Source of the DNA: Saprospiraceae bacterium
GTDB taxonomy: Bacteria; Bacteroidota; Bacteroidia; Chitinophagales; Saprospiraceae
DNA: 58,947 nucleotides
NCBI GenBank assembly: GCA_020629035.1
Contig: JAHDEC010000025.1
Location: 1 to 58,947 of the forward strand
Direction: 5' to 3'
Part shown: piece by piece, positions 9,883 to 17,501 of the stretch
Layout: every line of letters starts with the position of its first letter
Position numbering within the stretch: the stretch's first letter is position 1
Position numbers and translations under genes: made by a program
Notes under the pieces: generated by a model
Told to the model about the DNA's origin: nothing
Database searches by the model: none
The model's input: the letters and a program-made list of their open reading frames with translations, nothing else

Positions 9883-9942
9883 AGCTTACCCAACTTTTTT
9901 TAATTGACTGGCGTCTAATAGAAAACAACACACTAGTCAATT

Positions 9943-11136
9943 ATGAAACATTATTCCATTTTATTATTATTTGCTGTTACACTTTTTGCATCATGTAGTT
10001 CAAATGATGCAGGATTATTAGGTGATTCGGATGGTTTATTTGCCGATTCCTCGAGTGGTAGTTCCACCGAAACTGGAGGCGAAAGCTCATCAAATGGTGG
10101 GCAAGAAGGTTCGGCAGGACTCATTACCGCTGCTGAATGGAACGACCTATCTAATTGGGATTTTTGGACTGATCTATTAGACCGAGAACCCTTTGATGCA
10201 TATCCAGAAAAATGGGAGCTTTTTACGGTTAACCAACGTATGAGCGTTAAAGTAGAGAACGAAGATGGACAGGGTTTATCTAATGTGCATGTAGATCTCA
10301 TGCGTGATGGACTTTCTGTCTGGCAAACGAAAACCGATAATGCCGGTTCTGCTGAGCTATGGCTTGATCCTTCGGTATTAGCAGAGAATGTAAACTTATC
10401 AACTTACTCAATTAGTCTAGATGGAGTCCCATTCCAAGCCACGCTAAAGCTTCATGAGCAAGGAGAAAATGTATTTGTAAAACAAAATGCAGCTTCGGCA
10501 AGTAGCAAAGAAGTACAATTAGCCTTTGTTGTAGATGCCACAGGATCCATGAGTGACGAATTAGATTTTCTTCAAGAAGACCTTAAGGATGTCATGGAAC
10601 AAGTAGAAACTGTAAATCCAAGCTTAGAATTCTTTACATCAAGTGTATTTTATCGAGATGAGTCTGATGATTACTTAGTGAAGCACCAGGACTTTAGTGG
10701 TGATATAGAAAGCAGTAAAGCATTTATAGAATTGCAAATGGCCGGTGGAGGAGGTGATTATCCAGAAGCAGTACATTCGGGTCTAGTTGCGGCTGTTGAC
10801 GAATTGTCATGGTCAAATGACGCCTATACTAAGTTGGCATTCTTAATACTCGATGCACCTCCACATCATAATCCAAATGTCATCGAGGATCTACATTATG
10901 CAATCGAAAAAGCTTCAAAAATGGGGATCAAAATCATCCCTATTACAGCCAGTGGCATCGATCAAGAAACTGAATTCTTGATGCGTACCTTTTCGATAAT
11001 TACCAATGGAACTTACGTGTTTATAACAGATGATAGTGGCATTGGAAATGATCATTTAGAAGCTTCTGTTGGAGAATTTGAAGTTGAGTTTTTAAATGAT
11101 TTAATGGTTAGATTAATTAATAAATACACAGAATAA
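9943..11136 (+). CDS. VWA-domain lipoprotein
   Basis: A lipoprotein signal ends at FASC (Cys18), followed by a Ser/Gly-rich linker to about residue 58. A carboxypeptidase-regulatory/Ig-like segment covers about 96-170 (VENEDGQGLSNVHVDLM). The von Willebrand A domain starts near 190 with an intact metal-binding motif D198-A-T-G-S202-M-S204 and a further GGGGDYPE loop. VWA domains bind protein ligands through a metal ion; the partner is unknown. The next gene, another VWA lipoprotein, starts 3 bases after the stop, so the two form an operon. Confidence 0.85.
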   Translation: MKHYSILLLFAVTLFASCSSNDAGLLGDSDGLFADSSSGSSTETGGESSSNGGQEGSAGLITAAEWNDLSNWDFWTDLLDREPFDAYPEKWELFTVNQRMSVKVENEDGQGLSNVHVDLMRDGLSVWQTKTDNAGSAELWLDPSVLAENVNLSTYSISLDGVPFQATLKLHEQGENVFVKQNAASASSKEVQLAFVVDATGSMSDELDFLQEDLKDVMEQVETVNPSLEFFTSSVFYRDESDDYLVKHQDFSGDIESSKAFIELQMAGGGGDYPEAVHSGLVAAVDELSWSNDAYTKLAFLILDAPPHHNPNVIEDLHYAIEKASKMGIKIIPITASGIDQETEFLMRTFSIITNGTYVFITDDSGIGNDHLEASVGEFEVEFLNDLMVRLINKYTE

Positions 11137-11139
11137 ATC

Positions 11140-12594
11140 ATGAAAAAACTTCTTTACATTAGTTGTATTCTTTGGATTTTTACTTCTTGTTCAAGTGACT
11201 TAGAATCGGGTCTTTCTTTTGATAGCAATGATAGTTTTGAAGAAGGAGAAGCTAATCCTGATCAAGCCCAAGTCATTCTCGAAAATCCATTTGTCAAAGT
11301 AAATGAGGAGCCCACCTCTACTTTTTCAGTAGACGCAGATGGAGCTTCCTATGCATTTACACGACGCTCCATTATGGAAAATAATTCAAAACCGCCACAA
11401 GCAGCCATTAGGACCGAAGAGTTTCTTAATTATTTCGATCTTGATTATGCATTTGAAGATACTGGACACCCAATTTCACTGAATGGTGAAGTTGCTTCAT
11501 GTCCCTGGCATGAAGGAAATAAATTAGTCAGAATAGGCATCGAAGGAGCACCAATGCCCGCAGGGCAATTACCAAATTCAAACTATGTATTGCTCATAGA
11601 TGTATCGGGCTCAATGGATGATTCGGATAGATTACCCATGTTAAAAGATGGATTTATACAGTTGCTGGATGAGATGCAAGATGATGATAGGGTAGCTATT
11701 GTGACCTATGCAGGGAGATCTAGGATAGAGCTTAAGAGTACTAAGGTTGAGAAAAAATCTAAGATAATTTGTGCTATTGAGGATTTAAAAGCAGGCGGAA
11801 GCACGGCAGGTTCTGCAGGAATTATAGAGGCCTACGAATTAGCCGAGTCGAATTTTATCGAAGGAGGGAATAATAGAATCATCGTAGGTACAGATGGAAA
11901 TTTTAACGTTGGGATTTCAGACCAAGAGTCACTGCTTGATTTAATTGAAGAGAAAAGAGAGAAGGGTGTTTTCTTAACGGTTTTGGGAGTTGGAAATAAT
12001 GTAAACGATGGTAATTTAGAACAAATTGCAAATCATGGTAATGGGAATTACGAATACATTGATAACCAAACTCAATTAAAGAAAGTATTTGTACATGATT
12101 ATCATAAGTATTTTACGGTAGCAAAGGATGTCAAAGTTCAGGTGAGCTTTAATCCAAATATGGTGGAGGCATACCGCTTAATTGGTTATGAAAATAGAAT
12201 CCTCTCTAATGAGGACTTCGAGGATGATACGAAAGATGCAGGTGAAATTGGTGCTGATCAAAACATTAGTGCATTATATGAGATTATTCCAACTGGTTTA
12301 AAGGGAGAGCCTAATTTTAATATCGAATTTAGGTATAAGCAACCAGATGAAGATAATAGTCAATTATTAAATCTAGAAGTCTTTGATTTAGGGACAAGTT
12401 TTGAAAATAGTTCAGATGCTATGAAATTTGTAAGTAGTGTAGCTTCGTTTGGCTTAGTCTTAAGTAATTCATCTTATAAAGGGATTGCTAATTATGACTT
12501 AATTTTAGAATGGCTCTCTACTCAAGATTTAGAGGACAAACATGGATTCAAGGATGAATTTATTTCCATTGTAGAAAAGGCAAAAACTTTATAA
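11140..12594 (+). CDS. YfbK-type VWA lipoprotein
   Basis: A lipoprotein signal ends at FTSC (Cys17). The segment TFSVDADGASYAFTRR followed by PPQAAIRTEEFLNYF (about 61-99) is the conserved N-terminal module of YfbK-like VWA proteins. The VWA domain follows, with D154-V-S-G-S158 as its metal site. The C-terminal about 150 residues correspond to the DUF3520 region. At 484 residues it is somewhat shorter than many YfbK homologues because the N-terminal linker is short. It is predicted to be lipid-anchored in the envelope and co-transcribed with the preceding VWA gene. Confidence 0.85.
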   Translation: MKKLLYISCILWIFTSCSSDLESGLSFDSNDSFEEGEANPDQAQVILENPFVKVNEEPTSTFSVDADGASYAFTRRSIMENNSKPPQAAIRTEEFLNYFDLDYAFEDTGHPISLNGEVASCPWHEGNKLVRIGIEGAPMPAGQLPNSNYVLLIDVSGSMDDSDRLPMLKDGFIQLLDEMQDDDRVAIVTYAGRSRIELKSTKVEKKSKIICAIEDLKAGGSTAGSAGIIEAYELAESNFIEGGNNRIIVGTDGNFNVGISDQESLLDLIEEKREKGVFLTVLGVGNNVNDGNLEQIANHGNGNYEYIDNQTQLKKVFVHDYHKYFTVAKDVKVQVSFNPNMVEAYRLIGYENRILSNEDFEDDTKDAGEIGADQNISALYEIIPTGLKGEPNFNIEFRYKQPDEDNSQLLNLEVFDLGTSFENSSDAMKFVSSVASFGLVLSNSSYKGIANYDLILEWLSTQDLEDKHGFKDEFISIVEKAKTL

Positions 12595-12620
12595 AGACAA
12601 AAAAGGTGTTGAGATAAATA

Positions 12621-12652
12621 AAAAAAGCCTGCTTTAAGAAGCAGGCTTTTTT
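12621..12652. terminator. Bidirectional intrinsic terminator
   Basis: A perfect 14-bp inverted repeat (AAAAAAGCCTGCTT, loop TAAG, then its complement ending in six T) lies between the convergent YfbK-like and L27 genes. It provides a GC stem with a T-run on both strands. Confidence 0.9.
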
Positions 12653-12675
12653 ATTTATTGTTTTGGAGGTAGCAG

Positions 12676-13389
12676 TTAGTCAACTAACTTTCCACCGTCT
12701 AATCTATCTTGTAATTCATCAAGCTCATCCCACTTGCCATCTGCTGCAAGTTGCGCTTGCATTGGCCATGTTGATGGGTCATGCATTCTGTATCTGCTAC
12801 CTGCAGCTTCCAGAATTTCCTTTAGTCTATCCTGCTCTGCTGAAGCTAAATCTTGGAAGGTCATGATACCACCTTCGTTTAATTTCTCAGCAATCTTAGG
12901 GCCGATACCTTCTATTTTTCTTAAATCATCAGGCTTAGCATCTTTCGCTGTAGCTTTAGGAGCTTCAACTACAGGTGCAGCAGCAGCTGGTGTTTCTTCT
13001 TTTACTTCTTCTACCACTGGAGCTACCTTTTCCACTACAGGAGCCGCAGCAGGTGCTTCAGCTTTAGGAGCTTCTTTTTTAGGTTTTGCAGGTTTAGTTC
13101 CAGCAATTTTAGCTACTGTTTCAGGTACCTCTTGACCTAATGGTATGATATTAACAAAAACTCTGTTTAATCGTTTCTTTTTAAAAGATACATGTCCTTC
13201 TACTTTAGCATGTAAAGTAAAATCTCTTCCCATGTATACATTATCTCCAGGATGGAATTTTGTACCTCTTTGACGAATAATAATATTTCCTGCTTTAGCG
13301 TATTGACCGCCAAAAAGCTTTACTCCTAATCGTTTACTATTACTATCCCGTCCGTTATCCGTACTACCAACACCTTTTTTATGTGCCAT
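12676..13389 (-). CDS. rpmA: Ribosomal protein L27 fused to a C-terminal helix-hairpin-helix-like extension
   Basis: Residues 1-88 are a normal L27 (MAHKKG start, [22 protein letters not shown]), part of the large-subunit peptidyl-transferase region. A Pro/Ala/Glu/Lys-rich linker covers about 97-153. A compact domain then starts [16 protein letters not shown] (155-170), a helix-hairpin-helix-type motif, and the protein ends with [31 protein letters not shown] and GGKLVD-type sequence to residue 237. L27 is normally about 85-90 residues, so more than half of this protein is extra. Related extensions are known to me on L21 in some Bacteroidota; here L21 is bare and L27 carries it. It is in an operon with rplU, 10 bases downstream. 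Confidence 0.93.
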   Translation of the reverse strand: MAHKKGVGSTDNGRDSNSKRLGVKLFGGQYAKAGNIIIRQRGTKFHPGDNVYMGRDFTLHAKVEGHVSFKKKRLNRVFVNIIPLGQEVPETVAKIAGTKPAKPKKEAPKAEAPAAAPVVEKVAPVVEEVKEETPAAAAPVVEAPKATAKDAKPDDLRKIEGIGPKIAEKLNEGGIMTFQDLASAEQDRLKEILEAAGSRYRMHDPSTWPMQAQLAADGKWDELDELQDRLDGGKLVD

Positions 13390-13399
13390 GATTTATAAT

Positions 13400-13711
13400 T
13401 TATCCTACTATTGAATCAATTTTGATTTTAGTAAAAGACTGTCTGTGACCGTTTTTTACTTTATAACCTTTTCTTCTTTTCTTTTTGAAAACAACTACTT
13501 TGTCTCCTTTGGCATGCTCGATAACTGTTGCTTTTACAGAGGCACCACTTACACTTGGAGTACCTACTGAAGTAGCATCACCTTTAGTTGTCATTAGTAC
13601 TTCATCGAAGCTTACATTATCTCCAGGTTCTGAAGCCAATCTATGAACAAATATCTCTTGTCCTTCTTGAACTTTAAATTGCTGCCCTGCTATGTTTACA
13701 ATCGCTATCAT
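13400..13711 (-). CDS. rplU: Ribosomal protein L21
   Basis: The 103-residue product (MIAIVNIAGQQFKVQEGQ, KKKRRKGYKVKNGHRQSFT) is a complete, unextended L21 of the large ribosomal subunit. The start at 13711 is chosen over an upstream ATG at 13738 because the -7 promoter element (13736-13743) overlaps that codon and because L21 proteins begin at this point. It is the first gene of the rplU-rpmA operon. Confidence 0.95.
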   Translation of the reverse strand: MIAIVNIAGQQFKVQEGQEIFVHRLASEPGDNVSFDEVLMTTKGDATSVGTPSVSGASVKATVIEHAKGDKVVVFKKKRRKGYKVKNGHRQSFTKIKIDSIVG

Positions 13712-13735
13712 TTTTCCAAATTTAAAAATGGACTG

Positions 13736-13766
13736 CAAAGATACAATTATTCTTGTGTTTGTAAAG
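13736..13766 (-). promoter_or_regulatory. Promoter of rplU-rpmA
   Basis: On the minus strand, a TTTA element near 13762-13765 is followed after 18 bases by TATCTTTG (13743-13736). This matches the -33 TTTG / -7 TAnnTTTG promoter of Bacteroidota and lies about 25 bases before the L21 start. Confidence 0.65.
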
Positions 13767-13811
13767 GCTTAGCGCTATTATTTACAAGGATAGTTTTTTT
13801 AATGATATGTA

Positions 13812-15023
13812 CTACTCTAAATAACGTTTAAGAACAAAGCGTTTTGTGAGTTTTTGCCCCGCTCTTTCTAGTTGAAGTGTGATGATATCATGTTGTTTTC
13901 TAGATAGCATTTTATACAATCCATTCAATGATCTAAATCGATAGTTTAAGCCGTTTACTTGTTTGATGATATCACCCTTTTGAATGCCAGCTTTCTCGGA
14001 TGGAGAGTTATTTAATACAGACTCTACGTAAAATTGATTTAATTTAGGTCCATAGGCATTGATAATCAATCCGCTCATATTATATCTGACCTTGGATCTA
14101 AAGGTTCTATTTTTCTTTAGATATAATAGACTTTTTTGAAAATCTACTGCTACGGTAAACTGACTTAAAAACCGATTGCCAAGTAATCCATCACGTTGGC
14201 TATAGTTTAGGGTTTCTAGGAGTATCGAGTCTTTACTTTGATAATTTACGATCAGACTTTTGATATCAAAGCTTCCTAGTTTAACATTGTCTATAGAACC
14301 TATAAATCCTTCAATTTTTCCGCCAATACCTACGCCTAACTGTCCATGAGTGATGGTTTTAGGAAGACTTGATTCTTCTTCATAATACATTAAAGAAGTT
14401 ATCGAAGCTCCAGTGTCTAACAACATTTTTTTTGTACCTGAAGGCGTTTGAATATTTACATATGGCTTTGAAGCTTGGATGGTTATAGGAATCGTTTTAT
14501 AACTACTTGCTTCTCTTTCAAACCTATCCGACTTCATGATAGTCATCGTTTGATTGAGGTAATTGATTTTTAGGACCTTCCCTCTGAAGATGGATGCACC
14601 TAAAATGCCATCGACTTGTTTTCCGACATACTTGTCTAAAGAAAACATTTGTTCTTCCAAGGCTAGTAGATCAGTTTTAAAGAGGGAGGTTTTCGGGAGT
14701 TTGATATTTATATTTCTAAAGATCCAAGCATCCACTTCTTGTAACATGTCAGCTCCCATCACTTTAACTTTCTTGTCAGCTTGTAAACCCATAAGTTCTA
14801 GTAATAGTGGGTTAAAAAGGAAGGTAACTTCGGCGCCGGTATCTACAATAAAATTAAGTTTTAGTGTTTCATTTATGACCACTTCGGTAGTTATGAATCC
14901 ATTATTGTATTCAATGGGAATGACAATCTTATCCTGCTTACCTAAGGCTTCAAATAGGTCTAATTGACTAAAAAGCTGAATGGGAAGTAAAGAAGTAATT
15001 ATAGCAATGATTAGTATTCTCAC
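13812..15023 (-). CDS. Retropepsin-like aspartic protease with two DTG motifs and a PDZ domain
   Basis: A signal peptide (ends LFSQ, residue 20) is followed by two aspartic-protease lobes with active-site triads D61-T-G (FIVDTGAEV) and D203-T-G (LLDTGASI), so one chain may form a complete pepsin-like site. A PDZ domain occupies about 325-395 (SPSEKAGIQKGDIIKQVNG). The protein is 403 residues and predicted to be periplasmic or surface-located. Family members are uncharacterised peptidases or regulators. It is monocistronic, with the rplU promoter region downstream. Confidence 0.85.
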   Translation of the reverse strand: MRILIIAIITSLLPIQLFSQLDLFEALGKQDKIVIPIEYNNGFITTEVVINETLKLNFIVDTGAEVTFLFNPLLLELMGLQADKKVKVMGADMLQEVDAWIFRNINIKLPKTSLFKTDLLALEEQMFSLDKYVGKQVDGILGASIFRGKVLKINYLNQTMTIMKSDRFEREASSYKTIPITIQASKPYVNIQTPSGTKKMLLDTGASITSLMYYEEESSLPKTITHGQLGVGIGGKIEGFIGSIDNVKLGSFDIKSLIVNYQSKDSILLETLNYSQRDGLLGNRFLSQFTVAVDFQKSLLYLKKNRTFRSKVRYNMSGLIINAYGPKLNQFYVESVLNNSPSEKAGIQKGDIIKQVNGLNYRFRSLNGLYKMLSRKQHDIITLQLERAGQKLTKRFVLKRYLE

Positions 15024-15079
15024 GTCTTAAAATTAATAAATAAGCCTTAGTCTATCCAAACGCAGGTGTAAACTTTAAA

Positions 15080-15110
15080 CAAAAAAAAAGCCGGCATTTA
15101 GCCGGCTCTT
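15080..15110 (-). terminator. Intrinsic terminator of the DUF937/OmpA gene
   Basis: Read on the minus strand, AGCCGGC, a 5-base loop and GCCGGCT are followed by a run of nine T. It lies 21-51 bases downstream of the DUF937/OmpA stop codon. Confidence 0.85.
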
Positions 15111-15130
15111 AATTATTTGCTCATTAAAAC

Positions 15131-16642
15131 TTACTTCATAAGTCTTAACTCTATTCTTCTATTTTTAGCTTGTCCTTCTTTAGAAGCATTATCTGCAATT
15201 GGATTGTTTTGACCATATCCTTCAGATACAAGTCTGCCTCCATCTACTCCTGCAGCAGCTAAATGAGCTTTAACTGAATTAGCTCTAGCTTTTGAAAGCG
15301 CAAGGTTAGCAGCAGCATCACCTGTATTATCAGTATGTCCCATAATCGCAATCTTAGTTGCTGGATAAGCTTTCATAAAGGCTGCAACACTATTTAATTC
15401 ACCCTTCATCTGACCTGTTAAGTCAGCTGATCCTGATGCAAAATTTGCATTGGCTAGGCTGAAATTAGGCTCACCTTTAAATCCACCTGCCACAAATTTT
15501 TTGATTTGATCTCCAGCAGAACCAGAAGCTACTTTCATTCCATCCCAAGCACCTTTCGCTGCTTTATCTACTTTACCAAATACATCTCCTAATGCGCCAG
15601 CAGTCCATTTAAAAGCATCGCCAGTCATATCGATGGCACCTTCTACAACATTTCCAGCAGCATCAGCCACTGCACCAGCAGCATTTCCAACACCATCTGC
15701 TACCGCACCTGCTCCATCAGCTACTGCTCCTGCAGCATTCTTAGTCATATCAGCAGCACCAGTCGCTACATTTTTTGTTGTATCAGAAACTTTAGCTGCA
15801 GCATTATCGATAGAGCTACATCCAGTTCTAACACCGAAAAAGCCTAAAACAGCTAAAATAAGTAATAAAGGAAGTAACCATCTTAAAATAGATTTACCCG
15901 CTTTTGCTCCAGCATCTACAACACCACCAGCTAAATCAGCTGCTCCACCAACTACTTTTTTACCAGCATCCACAGCTCCTCCAGCTAAATCAGCTGCACC
16001 GCCAACTACTTTCTTACCAGCGTCCATTGTTCCGCCAACTACTTTTTTTCCAGCGTCAACAGTTCCGCCTACTACTTTTTTACCAGCATCTAGTGCATCA
16101 CCACCAAGACCTTTAGCAAAACCTAAAGTATCACCTAAACCTGAAGGCATAAGTTTTTGGATCATGCTTTTTTGTCCACCAAGCATACTCATAAGACCAC
16201 TAGCATTTAAGCCACCAGACATTGCCTGCTTTCCGATAAGTCCCATAATCATAGGAGCAGCCATTTTCATTAATGAACCTGTGCTTCCTGAAGACATACC
16301 GCTTAATCCAGCAATTTTGCTGATAAACCCAGACTGGTTTCCACCTAATAATGTGTCAAGCATGCCACCTCCGCTATTCATCAAGCCATTTACTGCATCT
16401 CCACCACCGCTAAATAGTCCAGAAATGTTGTCAAGCATTCCAGCATCTGTGCCTTTTGCCATATCTAAAATGCTCTGTGCTCCTTTTTCATCAGAAGCTA
16501 TATCGGTTATTTTCCCTAATAGTCCAGGAACTATTCCTCCCATTGCAGAAGTAATATTCGACTCTGATTCACCTAGAAATCCTGCCGCTGATGAAGCCAA
16601 AGGTCCAGATATCTGGTCTTTGACCATATCTAATAAATTCAT
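15131..16642 (-). CDS. DUF937 and OmpA-domain membrane protein with Ala/Gly-rich repeats
   Basis: The 503-residue product has an N-terminal DUF937 (YidB-like) region (1 to about 175, LLGKITDIAS, GLMSMLGG), then about 80 residues of repeats built from DAGKKVVGG and AADLAGG units. A membrane helix follows at about 252-272, then a second Ala-rich repeat region (GAVADG, GNAAGAVADA). The C-terminal OmpA domain (about 385-503) has the peptidoglycan-binding signature MGHTDNTGD...NLALSKARANSVK and NRRIEL. The layout suggests an inner-membrane anchor with a periplasmic peptidoglycan-binding head. There is no N-terminal signal peptide, so DUF937 would be cytoplasmic. The start at 16642 fits the family. 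Confidence 0.85.
   Translation of the reverse strand: MNLLDMVKDQISGPLASSAAGFLGESESNITSAMGGIVPGLLGKITDIASDEKGAQSILDMAKGTDAGMLDNISGLFSGGGDAVNGLMNSGGGMLDTLLGGNQSGFISKIAGLSGMSSGSTGSLMKMAAPMIMGLIGKQAMSGGLNASGLMSMLGGQKSMIQKLMPSGLGDTLGFAKGLGGDALDAGKKVVGGTVDAGKKVVGGTMDAGKKVVGGAADLAGGAVDAGKKVVGGAADLAGGVVDAGAKAGKSILRWLLPLLLILAVLGFFGVRTGCSSIDNAAAKVSDTTKNVATGAADMTKNAAGAVADGAGAVADGVGNAAGAVADAAGNVVEGAIDMTGDAFKWTAGALGDVFGKVDKAAKGAWDGMKVASGSAGDQIKKFVAGGFKGEPNFSLANANFASGSADLTGQMKGELNSVAAFMKAYPATKIAIMGHTDNTGDAAANLALSKARANSVKAHLAAAGVDGGRLVSEGYGQNNPIADNASKEGQAKNRRIELRLMK
15903..16110 (-). repeat. Coding tandem repeats in the DUF937/OmpA gene
   Basis: Imperfect direct repeats of about 33-60 bases encode alternating DAGKKVVGG and AADLAGG peptide units. 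Copies differ at synonymous sites, so the repeat is not brand new but is still similar enough to recombine. Confidence 0.75.
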
Positions 16643-16673
16643 GTTATTGATTTTTTGAATTGATAATAATTAA

Positions 16674-17441
16674 TTAGTTAAGTTTTTCTTCGAGTTTCAG
16701 GACTATTTTATTTTGTAGGATGAGTGTCGGTTCGTTTTCTATTTTTTGCTTCTTAATGCTAAGAAGTTCTTTCGTTAAATGTATTTGTTCTAAAGTCCAG
16801 TCGTGAATCATTTTTGACCAGTCTGGGTCTTTAGTCCATTGCGCTTTTCTTTGTTGTTTTTCTTGGAGTTGGTCTAAATATGCCACAAATGTACTATATG
16901 TTTCTTCTAGTCCATCATAAAAAGCGTTAAGAACAAAGCCATTGCCATTAATTACGTCCTTATCTTCCTCAATATCGTCGATATCATCATTAATTTCAGT
17001 GACTAAATCGAAAATTGTCCAGTCGGATAATTCAAAAACATCAGCTAAAGCAGGGTTAAAATCATAAATTAAGCGCCTTATTAAGCGTACATCACAGGAT
17101 TTGTAATAGTAATAATAGGCTAAACTTGTTCGACTAAATAGCTGATGATCTCGGATAGACAATTCATGTTCTTGATACCTTTTTATATGATTTAAGTACT
17201 CATCATGATTGGATTTTGGTAGTCCAATGTCACTCAAATCAGCGTATAAAGTATCCCAATATTTCACCAGCGATGGCTTGTCTACTTCCCAATTAGATTC
17301 CAGATGTTTATCGAGGTAATAAATATTTTCTTGAAGCTTGTAAAGTTTGGACAAAAACGTATCTTGCTCCTTATCATTATTGTACGATAACAGCTCTGGT
17401 AATTTTCGGTATTCGAACAATGTTTTAATTTTCGATATCAT
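16674..17441 (-). CDS. Uncharacterised protein with an acidic DDIDD motif
   Basis: I do not recognise this 255-residue protein with certainty. It has no signal peptide or membrane helix and is rich in Tyr, Leu and charged residues, mostly helical. The segment YYYYYKSCDVRLIRRLIYDF followed about 30 residues later by EINDDIDDIEED resembles the metal-binding helix of class I isoprenoid synthases, but only one such motif is obvious. It ends 32 bases before the DUF937/OmpA start and may be the first gene of that operon. It is divergent from the nuclease-helicase gene, with a 60-base gap. Confidence 0.6.
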   Translation of the reverse strand: MISKIKTLFEYRKLPELLSYNNDKEQDTFLSKLYKLQENIYYLDKHLESNWEVDKPSLVKYWDTLYADLSDIGLPKSNHDEYLNHIKRYQEHELSIRDHQLFSRTSLAYYYYYKSCDVRLIRRLIYDFNPALADVFELSDWTIFDLVTEINDDIDDIEEDKDVINGNGFVLNAFYDGLEETYSTFVAYLDQLQEKQQRKAQWTKDPDWSKMIHDWTLEQIHLTKELLSIKKQKIENEPTLILQNKIVLKLEEKLN

Positions 17442-17501
17442 GCTTCTTTTTGACTATGTTAATAGCAAGAGTCACAAGTCTTTTAAAATTTTTCTACAAC
17501 T

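Noticed and set aside
9121-12594. A Bat aerotolerance operon
   Set aside because: Only a BatE-like protein and two VWA lipoproteins are present; BatA, BatB, BatD and MoxR are missing, and the lipoproteins are YfbK-type or unrelated.
12734-13135. A 133-codon plus-strand ORF
   Set aside because: Antisense to the L27 extension; the Ala/Pro-rich linker on the minus strand creates an open frame by chance.
15633-16658. A 341-codon plus-strand ORF rich in Pro, Ala and Thr
   Set aside because: It is the antisense shadow of the DUF937/OmpA gene; its composition mirrors the Gly/Ala repeats on the true strand and it has no recognisable domain or promoter.
16674-17441. An isoprenoid synthase call for the DDIDD protein
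   Set aside because: Only one acidic motif is evident and no terpene genes are nearby, so it is left as unknown with this as a hint.
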